Positions 36,338-46,812 are shown, counted from the first letter of the stretch. The stretch: DNA of 64,000 bases from Flavobacterium fluviale (GCF_003312915.1 NZ_CP030261.1:2480001-2544000), one strand, 5' to 3'. The notes: a model not told the origin generated them from the sequence alone. Program-made: numbers and translations.

Positions 36338-38401
36338 ATGAAATATTATTTAACATTATTGTCTTTTGTATTCTTTATCTCTTCAAACGCTTTTTCTCAG
36401 GAAAAGGTAGTTAAGTATAAAGTTTCCAGTGGAGAAACCATTAATCAGATTGCACAGAAATTTAAGGTAACGCCTTTTGATATTTATCAATTAAATCCAG
36501 ATGCAAGAACAGGTTTGACTCCTAATTCGGTATTGTTGATTCCGACGAAAACAGGTGAAGCCAAAAAAGAAGTTTCTGAAACAAAAACTCCTGCAGCTTC
36601 TGGAAAAGAAGTGATTCATGAAGTACAGCCAAAAGAAACTTTTTACAGCATTGAGAAGAAATATGGAATTTCGGACGAAGCTTTAAAAGCAGCGAATCCA
36701 TTTTTAGAAAAAACTGGTGTTCAAATTGGACAAAAACTGGTAATTCCTGCTAAAGGATCTGCTCCAAAAACAGCAGCAAAACCTGCAAAAGAAAAAGGTT
36801 CTGAAAAATATGTATATCACGATGTGCAGCCAAAAGAAACTAAATTTGGTATTGCCAAACAGTATAATATGACTGTTGAAGAATTAGAAAAACGCAATCC
36901 GGATATTGTTGCCAGTCTGCCGGTTGGTTACAGATTGACAATTAAAGGAAAAGCTCCGAAAACTGAAACTACTTCGGTAGAGACAGCAAAACCTGTAGAA
37001 AGTAAAAAACCTGCTGAGACTTCTAAAAAAGCAGTGACTTATATGGAATATCAGGTAAAGCCAAAAGAAACATTTTATAGTTTAGGAAGAGTTTTTCATT
37101 TAACTCAAGAAGAATTAGTGGCATTAAATCCTTCGCTTTCTGAAGGTGTAAAAGAAGGAATGGTTCTGAAAGTTCCTGCAGGATACATTGCACCAGCTCC
37201 AATTGTGGCAGCGCAGGTTCCTGTTGATTCTTCAAGTAACAAACCAGTTGAAAATACTGGCGGAGGTATTAAGATTATTGATAAAGTAAAATCTACAGAA
37301 AATGATAATGCAGAAATTGTAGAGTTAAGTAAAAAAAGAGGTGCTAATGAACGTAAAAAAGTAGTTCTTTTACTTCCTTTCAATTTAGCGAAAGTACAAA
37401 GTGATACTTCTGGAACTGCGAACAGAATTAAAAACGATAAGTTCTTAAACATGACTTTAGATTTTTATTCTGGAGCTATGATGGCAATTGACTCTGCAAA
37501 AACATTGAAACTGCCAATTGATGTTGCTATTTATGATTCGCAGGAAACTAAAACGACTTCTAATGTTCCTAGTTTAATTAGTAAACTTCAAGATGCTGAT
37601 GCGGTTATTGGGCCATTTTACCAAAATAATGCTGAATCAACTGCTAATACACTTCGCTTGTATAATGTTCCTGTTATTTCTCCATTATCAAAAGACAGCG
37701 CAAACCCGATTGATAATTTGTATCAGTCTATACCGTCAAATGATGTAATTAAAAATGCTGTTTTTGATTATATGCGTTCTAAAAACGGAAACATTGTAGC
37801 AGTTGTAGACAAGAAAAAAGAATCGGTTATAAATTATATTAAACAAAATCAGAGAGGCGTTGCATTTGCTTCGTTAACTGAAACTGGAGGTATAGATGTT
37901 GCCAATTTGAAAAGTCTGTTAATGCCAAACCGCATGAATTATGTAGTTATGGAAACAGGAAATACAGCAATGGTTAAAACTACTATTAAAGCTTTAATTG
38001 ATTCTCAAAAAACGTGTCAGGTGCAGCTGGTAATTCTTGAGCCAAACAGTACACTGGATACAGATGAAATTAGTTTTGATAACTTAGTGAAATTAAAATT
38101 GATGTATCCGTCTGTAACTCGCGAAAGCGACGAGCAGGGAGTTTTAATTTATGAAAAACAATACCGCCTGAAAAATAAAGCAAATCCAACTACTTATGCA
38201 ACAAGAGGTTTTGATGTTACTTTCGATACGATGATGCGTTTGGTACAGGGAAAGACTTTTCAGGAAACGGCAGATTTAATGACTACACAGCAAGTAGATA
38301 ATAAATTTCAATATTATAGAAAAGAAGATGGCGGACACGCTAATAAAGGTGTTTACATCTTATACTATGACAGTGACTTAACTTTAAAAGTAGCAAATTA
38401 A
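36338..38401 (+). CDS. LysM-repeat protein fused to a periplasmic-binding-like domain
   Basis: The ATG at 36338 gives a signal peptide (MKYYLTLLSFVFFISSNAFSQ). The 687-residue protein has four LysM units (GETINQIAQKFKV, KETFYSIEKKYGIS, KETKFGIAKQYNMT, KETFYSLGRVFHLT). After a Pro/Lys-rich linker it has a C-terminal domain of type 1 periplasmic binding proteins (VVLLLPFNLAKVQ, ADAVIGPFYQNNAESTAN and FDVTFDTMMRLV). It may hold a ligand-sensing domain on peptidoglycan. The stop overlaps the osmC start by one base, so they are in one operon. Confidence 0.88.
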   Translation: MKYYLTLLSFVFFISSNAFSQEKVVKYKVSSGETINQIAQKFKVTPFDIYQLNPDARTGLTPNSVLLIPTKTGEAKKEVSETKTPAASGKEVIHEVQPKETFYSIEKKYGISDEALKAANPFLEKTGVQIGQKLVIPAKGSAPKTAAKPAKEKGSEKYVYHDVQPKETKFGIAKQYNMTVEELEKRNPDIVASLPVGYRLTIKGKAPKTETTSVETAKPVESKKPAETSKKAVTYMEYQVKPKETFYSLGRVFHLTQEELVALNPSLSEGVKEGMVLKVPAGYIAPAPIVAAQVPVDSSSNKPVENTGGGIKIIDKVKSTENDNAEIVELSKKRGANERKKVVLLLPFNLAKVQSDTSGTANRIKNDKFLNMTLDFYSGAMMAIDSAKTLKLPIDVAIYDSQETKTTSNVPSLISKLQDADAVIGPFYQNNAESTANTLRLYNVPVISPLSKDSANPIDNLYQSIPSNDVIKNAVFDYMRSKNGNIVAVVDKKKESVINYIKQNQRGVAFASLTETGGIDVANLKSLLMPNRMNYVVMETGNTAMVKTTIKALIDSQKTCQVQLVILEPNSTLDTDEISFDNLVKLKLMYPSVTRESDEQGVLIYEKQYRLKNKANPTTYATRGFDVTFDTMMRLVQGKTFQETADLMTTQQVDNKFQYYRKEDGGHANKGVYILYYDSDLTLKVAN

Positions 38402-38802
38402 TGACATCAAAAGTAACCTATTTAGGAGATTTAAGAACAAAATCAATTCATGTGCAGTCGGGAAGCGAAATCATTTCTGACGCACCATTAGATAATAACG
38501 GAAAAGGCGAGGCTTTTTCTCCAACAGATACAGTTGCAAACGCTCTGGCTAGCTGTATGATGACTATTATGGGAATTAAAGCACGTGATTTAGAGGTTGA
38601 TTTTGTTGGCTCAACAGCCGAAGTAACAAAAATCATGAATGCAGAACCAAGAAGAATCGGCGCAATAGAAATTGTATTTGAAATGCAGGGTGTTGCTGAT
38701 CAAAAGAATAAAACTATTCTGGAGCGTGCAGCAATGACTTGTCCGGTATTTCTAAGTTTGAGCAGTGAAATCGAAAAGAATATTACTTTTAACTGGAAGT
38801 AA
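38401..38802 (+). CDS. OsmC family protein
   Basis: A 133-residue protein of the OsmC/Ohr fold, which contains peroxide-reducing thiol enzymes. The family cysteines are in the LASCMMTIMG helix and in TCPVFLSLS, spaced as in OsmC-like peroxidases. The start codon overlaps the stop of the LysM gene by one base, a sign of translational coupling. The cytosolic role with organic peroxides is inferred. Confidence 0.87.
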   Translation: MTSKVTYLGDLRTKSIHVQSGSEIISDAPLDNNGKGEAFSPTDTVANALASCMMTIMGIKARDLEVDFVGSTAEVTKIMNAEPRRIGAIEIVFEMQGVADQKNKTILERAAMTCPVFLSLSSEIEKNITFNWK

Positions 38803-38820
38803 TTTATACAGCAATAACTA

Positions 38821-38854
38821 GAGCCATCTGAATAAAATCAGGTGGCTTTTTTTT
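38821..38854 (+). terminator. Terminator of LysM-osmC operon
   Basis: GCCATCTGA pairs with TCAGGTGGC around ATAAAA, followed by eight T. Confidence 0.85.
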
Positions 38855-38930
38855 GGGATGGATAGACCTAAAATAAACAAGAGAGCACTTTTTGAATGAT
38901 GCTCTCCTGCTTTCTTTAACTAACCAATAT

Positions 38931-40310
38931 TTATTCTGAAAACTCCAATTTTTTCAATTTATTCCATCCGCCGCGTGTGAAATCTGGTATTTCAACTGGA
39001 GCAGAATTATTATCTAATGAAATTTCGGTTAACGGACCAAGACAAGACCATTCTGCTAAATCATAAACATCCATGTCTAACGGAAGTCCTTTTTGTAAGC
39101 AGTAAATTAATCTGTAATCCATGATGAAATCCATACCGCCGTGGCCGCCAACTTTTTTAGCCTGCTCTTCGATTCCTTTTGCGATTGGATGTTTGTATTT
39201 TTCCATCAACGCTTTTTTAACGTCAGCAGGAACAAAGGAATGTGCGCTTAATTTTTCATGATTTGGTTTAACGTCATCCCCTAATTCTTTTCCGTCCAAA
39301 GCATAACCTTCTAACGGATATTTATTGGCAAAACCTTTTGTACCGCTTAATTGGTACATTCTGCTGTATGGGCGAGGAGAAGTTACATCATGCTGAATCT
39401 GAATTGTTTTTCCATTTTCAGTACGAATCATGGTCATGGTATGATCTCCGTTTCTAAAATCTTTAATTTCTTTTCCTGATTTTTCTTTGATATAAGCAGG
39501 ATTTCCAACAGCTTTTGTGTCCATAGAAACCAAGAAATTCATTTTGTCACCACGGTGGATATTCAGCGCCTGACAGGCCGGCCCCATTCCGTGTGTTGCA
39601 TATACATCGCCTCTGTGTTTGATGTTGTAATCCATTCTCCAGTTGTTCCAATATTCTCCCCAAAATGGCTGTAAACCATGAATGTAAGAACCTTCAGCAT
39701 GAAGAATTTCTCCAAACAAACCTTGTTGTGCCATATTTAAAGTAGTTAGTTCGAAGAAATCATAAACGCAATTTTCAAGCTGCATACAATGTTTTCTCGT
39801 TTTTTCAGAAGTATCAATCAGTTCCCAAATTTCTTTCATAGTCAATGCACCCGGAACTTCAATAGCAACGTGTTTTCCATCTTTCATTGCCTGAACTCCA
39901 ATAACAGCATGATGAAGCCAGTCTGTCGCTACATATACTAAATCTACATTGGGTAGAGCGGTTACTTTTCTCCAAGCATTTTCGTCTCCGTAAAATTCTT
40001 GTGCTTTTGGAAATCCAGCTTTGGTTAAAATCTCATTTGCTTTAGAAGTATTTTCTTGAGTCATATCACATAGCGCTACAATTTCAACACCCGGAATATG
40101 TGTCATGCGTTCTACTGCTCCAGGACCGCGCATTCCAAGACCTATAAAAGCAACACGAACAGTTGGAATCGCTGGTGCTGTCAAACGTAAGACATCGGTT
40201 TGACCTTTAGCACGTGAAGGAGTTTTTGTTTTTATCATTTGAGCCGTTGCAAATGTTCCCCACAACATGATGCAAACGGCCAAAATGAATTTTAAATTAC
40301 TGGTTTTCAT
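38931..40310 (-). CDS. Exported Gfo/Idh/MocA-type oxidoreductase, GH109-like
   Basis: A 459-residue protein with a signal peptide (...GTFATAQ) and a Rossmann fold (VAFIGLGMRGPGAVERM). It then has the GH109-like pattern with VDLVYVATDWLHH, KHVAIEVPGALTM and MQLENCVYDFFEL, and a later CQALNIHRGDKM. GH109 members use NAD to cleave GalNAc (or other hexosamine) glycosides. It is the last gene of the susC operon, which fits a role in amino-sugar glycan breakdown. The precise sugar is inference. Confidence 0.86.
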   Translation of the reverse strand: MKTSNLKFILAVCIMLWGTFATAQMIKTKTPSRAKGQTDVLRLTAPAIPTVRVAFIGLGMRGPGAVERMTHIPGVEIVALCDMTQENTSKANEILTKAGFPKAQEFYGDENAWRKVTALPNVDLVYVATDWLHHAVIGVQAMKDGKHVAIEVPGALTMKEIWELIDTSEKTRKHCMQLENCVYDFFELTTLNMAQQGLFGEILHAEGSYIHGLQPFWGEYWNNWRMDYNIKHRGDVYATHGMGPACQALNIHRGDKMNFLVSMDTKAVGNPAYIKEKSGKEIKDFRNGDHTMTMIRTENGKTIQIQHDVTSPRPYSRMYQLSGTKGFANKYPLEGYALDGKELGDDVKPNHEKLSAHSFVPADVKKALMEKYKHPIAKGIEEQAKKVGGHGGMDFIMDYRLIYCLQKGLPLDMDVYDLAEWSCLGPLTEISLDNNSAPVEIPDFTRGGWNKLKKLEFSE

Positions 40311-40384
40311 AATTAATTGTTTTAAATGTTTTGATAGTTTTTTGACTATCGGAAATATTGATATTTTTTATTTTTTGAGATTGT

Positions 40385-41707
40385 CTATTGTAAGTTATTA
40401 AAATTTATTTCAGGTTTTTTATTGGTCATAGGTCTTGTAAAGTTAGTTTTTGGTGTGGTATAATTATTAAAAAAGCCTCCATTTTTTAAATAGAAAGAAT
40501 CGCTTTCTGTTCCGCCAGAAAAATCCATTCGGTATTCTTTTGCACCAGTATTGTCATTGGTAAATCTAGCGGTATTAATTTCTGCCCAGTTTCCTTTTTC
40601 ATCACAAATCCATTGATTGTTAAACAAAACTTTACGTGATAAATCGCCTTGTTCTGGAATGAAATTTTCTAAAAAAGAATGAAATCTTTTTAAATAAGTA
40701 TTGGTTTCTGGACGGTTAAAACTTGCAATCAGCATCCATTTATTTAATTCTGGAGCAAAAAAGTACGCTGTATAAGTTGTGGTATTGTTTCCGTTTGGAG
40801 ATCCTTTAAGCAGGAATTTATAAGTTGTGCCTGCTTTCCAGTTATACTTTAAATAGCTCTGACCTCCAGAACCTTCATTTCCAAATTCTCCTGTATGTAC
40901 ATTTTCGCCTTTCTTAAGCATTTTGATTTTATGAGATTCAGGAATGCTGTTGGGATCATCTGTAGTAAAGGGACTCCAAACCGAAAATAAAACTCTTCTT
41001 TCGGTGGCTGAGTTGACCTGAATTCCGAAATAGCCTTCGCCAAAACCATTTGCCATAAAATAAGAACCAATTTTGTCTTCGTTTTGAGGAACGGTAATTT
41101 CGTTGTAAAACCATTCGGCATTTATGTTTTCTGGAACAGGATAATTTAAGTGGACGGATGGACCGCGTCGTCCCCAATGATAAAAATTCCCTTCGTTATT
41201 TGGAACATAAGAAATTTTTCCGTCGTAATCAGCGCTGGAAATTTTTAATCGATTGATAGATGGAAAACGATCACCAGTTTTACTAATTCCCCTTATTTTC
41301 AGAGCCACATAACCTTCCTGATTAATCTTCCAGTTTCCTATTTTAAGAGCTTTTTTTGAAGTATTGAATGTAACTTTTTTTGTTTGATTATTAATTGAAA
41401 ATTCAAGCTCTGATTTTCCGTAAACTTCTACAGATTCTTCTACAGAAATCTGGAAAGTTCCAGGTTTAAAAATTCTGAAATATACCGTAAAGGTTTCATC
41501 AGCATTTTTCCAGTTCTCGATGCCATTGTCTGTTATCGTATTGTTTTCGTCTAAATGTTTAGAACTGAATGCATTTCCTGCTAATGGTAAAGAAATCTCC
41601 ATTTTTGGATTTTCGAGAACATTATTTTCAGTATTCGTTTCATTGTGATCAGCACAAGAAAAAGATACAAGTGAAAAAGCTAAAATCAGGTTGAGTAAAT
41701 TTTTCAT
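40385..41707 (-). CDS. DUF3472 lipoprotein with N-terminal beta domain
   Basis: The 440-residue protein starts with a lipoprotein signal (ILAFSLVSFSC). The N-terminal part (about 35-150) is a DUF5077-type beta domain, and the middle and C-terminal parts match DUF3472 (FHSFLENFIPEQGDLSRKVLFNNQW). The domain is common in Bacteroidota polysaccharide loci. It is the third gene of the minus-strand operon, probably a surface-exposed glycan-binding or processing lipoprotein. Confidence 0.82.
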   Translation of the reverse strand: MKNLLNLILAFSLVSFSCADHNETNTENNVLENPKMEISLPLAGNAFSSKHLDENNTITDNGIENWKNADETFTVYFRIFKPGTFQISVEESVEVYGKSELEFSINNQTKKVTFNTSKKALKIGNWKINQEGYVALKIRGISKTGDRFPSINRLKISSADYDGKISYVPNNEGNFYHWGRRGPSVHLNYPVPENINAEWFYNEITVPQNEDKIGSYFMANGFGEGYFGIQVNSATERRVLFSVWSPFTTDDPNSIPESHKIKMLKKGENVHTGEFGNEGSGGQSYLKYNWKAGTTYKFLLKGSPNGNNTTTYTAYFFAPELNKWMLIASFNRPETNTYLKRFHSFLENFIPEQGDLSRKVLFNNQWICDEKGNWAEINTARFTNDNTGAKEYRMDFSGGTESDSFYLKNGGFFNNYTTPKTNFTRPMTNKKPEINFNNLQ

Positions 41708-41796
41708 TAGTAAGTATTGAATGATTAACTTTTTTTAAACCTCTCTAGTTTTGCAGCTAGAGAGGCTGTTAAAAACAATAAACAAATCTAAAACGA

Positions 41797-43494
41797 TTAT
41801 GGATTTTGGGTTAACGTTCCCGGATAAGCATTAATTTCTGACTGTGGAATATATTGTACCACTCGTAAACTCGAAGCGGGAACATCGTTCATTGGTAAAT
41901 GGGGACCAGGATAACGACGAGTCATTGTCTGCCCGTTTCTGTAAACATCGTAACCGCGGTGCGCTTCAAATGCAAGTTCCAATTGACGTTCTTCATCAAT
42001 TCTTTGTACAGCATTTGTGCTGTTTAAAGAAGTGTAGCCGCCTCCTGCAATCGCTCTTTCGCGAACAATATTCAAATTTGTCAATGCATTGGTATAATCT
42101 CCTTTTTTGGTGTAAGCTTCAGCGAGATTCAAATACATTTCGGCCAGTCTTGAAATGATAGGAGAGTGCAAGTGGGAATCATTATCCTGAAGTGAACATT
42201 TTGTGATATAATACATTGGATAAACACGATTTAGAAGCATCATATAATCTTTTTCACCAGTATATGTTTTTCCTTCGTATACAATTGAATATTGATTTTC
42301 TGCAGCGTTTACGGTGGTCAAATTATAATTTGTACTTCCGATAGTAATAAAAAACGAACCATCAGGATTGCGTTTTAAAGGCTGCTGCATATAGTTATAT
42401 CCAGTTTGAGTTCCACCAGCATTGTAGACATCGTATATAAAACGGAAAGCTTCTGTTTTGTTTCCTGCAGCGTCTGTTGCATATTGCGGATCAATAAACG
42501 CCCAGCGTGCATCGTTTTTTCCTCCCGCTTTTCTAAGCAAATCTAAATATTTGGCACTGGCATACATTTCTCCCCAGCCTTGACCTTGAATATTGGCATA
42601 CATACCTCCAATTCCGTAATAATGATCGTAGCCAGAAAACTCAGATGCAACTTGCTTTACTGCAAAAATGGTTTCTGTTTGTTCAGGAGCATCAGGAGCA
42701 TAAGTATTATATTTCATAAAACTTGCACGGCTTAACAAACTGTAACGGCCGCTTGAAATTACTTTGTTTGAATATTCGATAGATAATGTTGCATACTCTT
42801 GATTTGGCGTTTCATAAGTACCGCTCATATATAAGTAGATTCTCGAAAGCATTGCTTGTGCGGCTTCTTTTGTGGCATAAGCAGCTGTTTTATCTGCATT
42901 CATTAAAGCTTCTGCTTTTTTCAAATCGTTTATGGCCTGCGCATAAGTGTCTTTTACAGTAGAGCGATCTGGTAATGTCAGGTTGTTTAAATCTGCAGGA
43001 AGGCCATTTACAATGGGAACCCCTAAATTATTTTCAGGAGATTGTGCATAAGGTCGTCCGTATGTTTTGCATAAGTAGAAATAAATCATACCTCTTAAGT
43101 AATAAGCTTCTCCTAATTGCTGGTCTACAGCCTCGCTTTCACCTTCTTTAATAATTTTTATTAAATCGCTAGACTGCGAAATAATTTTATAACTATTATT
43201 CCAAAAAACAGATAAACGACCGTTATTGGTAACATGCTGATAGGAAATAAAAGAATAAAAAGCATCAGTAGAAGTTCCTCTAATCATAATATTGTCGCCT
43301 GGATATTCGCCGACTCTATGCATAACATCAGACCAGCCTTTAAGCTGTGCATAACATCCGTTTAATAAAACTTCAATAGAAGCTTCTTTATCTTCCTGAA
43401 TTTTGTCTTGTGTATAGGAATCAAATGGTTCTCTGTCTAACTCACATGAAGACAGGAAACTAATTGCTGTAAGTAATAGAAATATCTTTTTCAT
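41797..43494 (-). CDS. SusD/RagB nutrient-binding lipoprotein
   Basis: The 565-residue protein has a lipobox (AISFLSSC) and the SusD layout of tetratricopeptide-like helical repeats: YYLRGMIYFYLCKTYGRPY, GTYETPNQEYATLSIEYSNKV and, near the end, ISRLAEMYLNLAEAYTKKGDYTNALTNLNIVRERA, then RIDEERQLELAFEAHRGYDVYR. It caps the partner SusC channel and binds the glycan. It follows susC after a 10-bp gap, so the two are translated together. Ligand specificity is unknown. Confidence 0.95.
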   Translation of the reverse strand: MKKIFLLLTAISFLSSCELDREPFDSYTQDKIQEDKEASIEVLLNGCYAQLKGWSDVMHRVGEYPGDNIMIRGTSTDAFYSFISYQHVTNNGRLSVFWNNSYKIISQSSDLIKIIKEGESEAVDQQLGEAYYLRGMIYFYLCKTYGRPYAQSPENNLGVPIVNGLPADLNNLTLPDRSTVKDTYAQAINDLKKAEALMNADKTAAYATKEAAQAMLSRIYLYMSGTYETPNQEYATLSIEYSNKVISSGRYSLLSRASFMKYNTYAPDAPEQTETIFAVKQVASEFSGYDHYYGIGGMYANIQGQGWGEMYASAKYLDLLRKAGGKNDARWAFIDPQYATDAAGNKTEAFRFIYDVYNAGGTQTGYNYMQQPLKRNPDGSFFITIGSTNYNLTTVNAAENQYSIVYEGKTYTGEKDYMMLLNRVYPMYYITKCSLQDNDSHLHSPIISRLAEMYLNLAEAYTKKGDYTNALTNLNIVRERAIAGGGYTSLNSTNAVQRIDEERQLELAFEAHRGYDVYRNGQTMTRRYPGPHLPMNDVPASSLRVVQYIPQSEINAYPGTLTQNP

Positions 43495-43504
43495 GATTTT
43501 GTTT

Positions 43505-46500
43505 TTAAAGAGTTAAGTTAAGTCCCAATACCACTTTTCTTGTTGAAGGATAAACCTGTGTAGCAACCCCTGCAATGGCACCATTGATAGGTGGAATTTC
43601 GGGATCGACTCCAGAATAATGTGTGATCGTGAATAAATTCTCTCCAGCGATGTAAAGTCTTAGATTTGAAATATAAAGACTTTCGATAGGCATGTTATAG
43701 CCAAAAGTCACGCTTCTCATTTTTAAATAAGTTCCAGTTTCGAGGAAACGAGAAGAAGCTTTATTTGAGTTGCTTGGATTGTTGTAAATTGCCTGCGGAT
43801 GTGTTGCAATATCTCCAGGTTTTTCCCAACGGCTCCAGCCGCTATGTAAGTTCATTTGATTACGGTCTGTATAAGCACCGTCTGAATCAAATTCAGCTCT
43901 TGCATAATTGTAAATTTCTCCGCCTACAGAATAACTGAAAATCGCTGCAAAATCGAATTTTTTATAATTTAGATTTGTAGAAAAACCACCAAAGAAGTCG
44001 GGTGTATAAGCTCCAATTACTTTTTGGTTTTTAGAAGCATCTGCATAGTCGTAGGTTTTTACACGAGCTCCGTTTGCGTCTGTTGTCATCCATTGCGGTT
44101 TTCCATTCTCTGGATCTACACCAGCCCATTCTGTTAAGTACCAGCTGTCTACATCTCTTCCTGGAGTAAGCAGTTTAGAAGCAGAACCTGCTATACCGCT
44201 CCCGTCTCCCACAATAATTTGTGTTTTGCCTCCGTAAAGACTTGTAACTTTATTTTTGTTTGTACCGATGTTCGCATCAACAGACCATTTTAAGTTATCA
44301 TTTTTGATAATATCTACATTTATCGATGCTTCAAAACCTCTGTTGTTTACCGCTCCAACGTTTCTCCAAATGCTTGTTACGCCAATTACACCTGGAAGAG
44401 GCACTCTGTATAAAAGATCAGAAGTGTTTTTGTTGTAATAATCCAAAGTTATATTCACACGGTTGAATAATCCGATATCCAAACCAACATCGCCGGTATA
44501 TGTTTTTTCCCAGCTTAAATCTGGATTGGCCAATTGTGAAATTAAGGCTCCAGGATTTTCATTGTAACTCTGTGAAAAAGAATATAGCGGAAGGTGAGGG
44601 TATAAGCTGTTCGGTCTATTTCCAACAGAACCGTAGCTGGCTTTCAATTTTAAGTTATTTATAAAATCAGCATGAAAAAAGCTTTCTTTATGAATGTTCC
44701 ATCCACCGCTTATAGAAAAGAAATTTCCATATTGCGCATTATTTCCAAAGTTTGAAGCCCCATCACGACGAAAAGAAACTTGTCCTAAATAACGATCGTC
44801 ATAAGAATAATTCAAATTTGACAGCAAAGATTGCACAGCCCATTGAGATCTTCCTCCTGCTACTTTTTCTGGAACTGCGGCTGCATCTGCAACAACAATC
44901 CCGGGCGGAATTCCAGTTGCGACTCCGTTGCTGTATTTAGAATTGTATTCGTTCCATTCGTAACCTGCAACAGCATTAATACTGTGTTTATCAATAGTGG
45001 TATTGAATCTCAAAAGCTGGTTGGTGTAAACTCTATTGTAAGTACTGAAATAATCTTCAATTCTACCTTTAACCGCTTCACCCGATGAAGATCTAGGATC
45101 TGAATAATAAGTCGAATTGTAGTTTCCGAAAATGTAATTATTTACAGAAGCAAAAGTCAGCCAGTTTGTAAATTTGATATCAAAATCCATATTTCCACGA
45201 ACGGTGTAACTTTCAGATTCACCATAATTCCATTGTAAATCATACAAGTAATTGGAGCCGGTTGTGTTTACCCATGTCGGATTTGGAGCATTTCCAACTA
45301 GAGTTCCATCTTCCGAATACGGACTATCCCACGGCATGTTTCCGTATAACGCGCCTACAGAATGCTGCTGGTCAAATGTTGTTTCTTTGGTTAAATTTAT
45401 TTGAGGACGCAGTGTAAACCAAGTATTGGGTTTGTACTCAAATTTCATTAAACCATTGTATTTTTTATATTCGTAACCTTTTACGGCTCCAGTTTCATCG
45501 TAATATCCTAGAGAAACGTAGCTTTTAAAATTATCACCGCCTCCGCTAATAGATAAATTATAATCGTTTGCTATTCCTGTTTGAGTACCATTGTTCCACC
45601 AGTCATAGTTTTTATTTCTTAATTCTGGAGTCCACCACCATACATTTTCAAAATCTTCTTTGTTCGCAAAAGAATCATATAAGTCATATAATTCTGCACC
45701 GTTCATAATATCAAAATTTCCGTTGTTGATTGTAGTCAATGCTGTTCTGGCAGAAAAGTTGATAGTCGGTTTTCCTTTTTTACCGCTTTTTGTGGTTACA
45801 ACAATAACTCCATTTGCACCTTGAGATCCGTAAACGGCTGTAGAAGCAGCGTCTTTAAGAACAGTTAGTGTTTCGATATCTGCTGGATTCATATTTCCAG
45901 AACTGTTTCCAACAATGACACCATCGATAACCCATAACGGATCTGTACTTCCGTTTACAGTAGTTCTACCGCGGATTATAATTTTTCCCACTGATCCTGG
46001 TTGGCCTCCGCCTGTGTTTACAAAAACACCAGTAGCTTTTCCTGCAAGCATATTTTCAACAGCGGGTGTCGTAATGTCAACGATTTTTTTGTTATCTAAA
46101 GTCTGAAGTGATCCCGTTAAACTCTCTTTCTTTACTTTACTGTATCCTACAACGACAACTTCGTCCATTTGCTGGCCTAATTCTTTCATTATTATTTTTA
46201 AAGAAGAATTTCCTGCTGCAGTTTCTTGTTCCTGCATTCCAAGAAATGAAAACACTAAGATTGTTGAGGAACTTGGAACTTCGATGGCAAAACTACCGTC
46301 CATATCGGTTTGAACACCAGTTTTACTCCCCTTAATCACAACATTCACTCCAGGAATTGGAGTTCCTTTTTCGTCGACTACTTTCCCTTTTACAACTTTT
46401 TGAAATGCCAATAAACTGGTTTTGTTTGAAGCGATTTCACTAATCGGTGCTGCAGACGCTGCTTGAATACTTAAAGACAACAATGAAAACAAGGCCGTTT

Positions 46501-46567
46501 TTAAGCTTTTTTCAAGTACTGAATGCATTCTAAAAGTGCTGGACTTTTTAGCGAATACTTTTTTCAT
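43505..46567 (-). CDS. SusC/RagA TonB-dependent outer membrane transporter
   Basis: This 1020-residue protein has a long N-terminal region and a signal peptide, then a carboxypeptidase-D-like regulatory domain (VKGKVVDEKGTPIPGVNVVIKGSKTGVQ; about 60-135). Next is a TonB box (MDEVVVVGYS). The plug domain follows (IRGRTTVNGSTDPLWVIDGVIVGN) and then a 22-strand barrel ending in the aromatic-rich TRKVVLGLNLTL. With SusD it imports oligosaccharides. Its promoter and operator (46729-46812) are near-duplicates of those ahead of the kinase gene at 49136. The leader of about 155 bases has no obvious ORF. Confidence 0.96.
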   Translation of the reverse strand: MKKVFAKKSSTFRMHSVLEKSLKTALFSLLSLSIQAASAAPISEIASNKTSLLAFQKVVKGKVVDEKGTPIPGVNVVIKGSKTGVQTDMDGSFAIEVPSSSTILVFSFLGMQEQETAAGNSSLKIIMKELGQQMDEVVVVGYSKVKKESLTGSLQTLDNKKIVDITTPAVENMLAGKATGVFVNTGGGQPGSVGKIIIRGRTTVNGSTDPLWVIDGVIVGNSSGNMNPADIETLTVLKDAASTAVYGSQGANGVIVVTTKSGKKGKPTINFSARTALTTINNGNFDIMNGAELYDLYDSFANKEDFENVWWWTPELRNKNYDWWNNGTQTGIANDYNLSISGGGDNFKSYVSLGYYDETGAVKGYEYKKYNGLMKFEYKPNTWFTLRPQINLTKETTFDQQHSVGALYGNMPWDSPYSEDGTLVGNAPNPTWVNTTGSNYLYDLQWNYGESESYTVRGNMDFDIKFTNWLTFASVNNYIFGNYNSTYYSDPRSSSGEAVKGRIEDYFSTYNRVYTNQLLRFNTTIDKHSINAVAGYEWNEYNSKYSNGVATGIPPGIVVADAAAVPEKVAGGRSQWAVQSLLSNLNYSYDDRYLGQVSFRRDGASNFGNNAQYGNFFSISGGWNIHKESFFHADFINNLKLKASYGSVGNRPNSLYPHLPLYSFSQSYNENPGALISQLANPDLSWEKTYTGDVGLDIGLFNRVNITLDYYNKNTSDLLYRVPLPGVIGVTSIWRNVGAVNNRGFEASINVDIIKNDNLKWSVDANIGTNKNKVTSLYGGKTQIIVGDGSGIAGSASKLLTPGRDVDSWYLTEWAGVDPENGKPQWMTTDANGARVKTYDYADASKNQKVIGAYTPDFFGGFSTNLNYKKFDFAAIFSYSVGGEIYNYARAEFDSDGAYTDRNQMNLHSGWSRWEKPGDIATHPQAIYNNPSNSNKASSRFLETGTYLKMRSVTFGYNMPIESLYISNLRLYIAGENLFTITHYSGVDPEIPPINGAIAGVATQVYPSTRKVVLGLNLTL

Positions 46568-46728
46568 ACTCTGGTTAGGTTTTGGTTAATACTTGAGTTT
46601 TTTGTTTAGTTGATTTTTTCTTTTTTCAATTAAAATTTTGGTTTTGTTGACGTTTTTGAATTCGTTTTTTTAGGTAAAAATGATCGAAAATGAATGAATA
46701 TTTTGCCCTCAAAATTCTAATTGCTCGA

Positions 46729-46736
46729 CGAAACTA
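46729..46736 (-). promoter_or_regulatory. -7 box of the susC operon
   Basis: On the minus strand this is TAGTTTCG, one base off TAnnTTTG. A TTG (-33) lies 20 bases upstream (46757-46759). The identical arrangement occurs at 49017-49047. Confidence 0.6.
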
Positions 46737-46775
46737 TTGATTAAAATTTTATAAAACAAGAAAAAACACAAAAAA

Positions 46776-46812
46776 TGTGCTCGAACACACAAAATTAATG
46801 TTCTCGAGCACA
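46776..46812. promoter_or_regulatory. Twin 14-bp palindromic operator upstream of susC
   Basis: TGTGCTCGAACACA (46776-46789) and TGTTCTCGAGCACA (46799-46812) have centres 23 bp apart. They lie 16 bp upstream of the susC -33 element. The core GTGCTCGAGCAC is a typical LacI-family palindrome, and the same pair, inverted, lies at 48965-49001. Confidence 0.75.
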
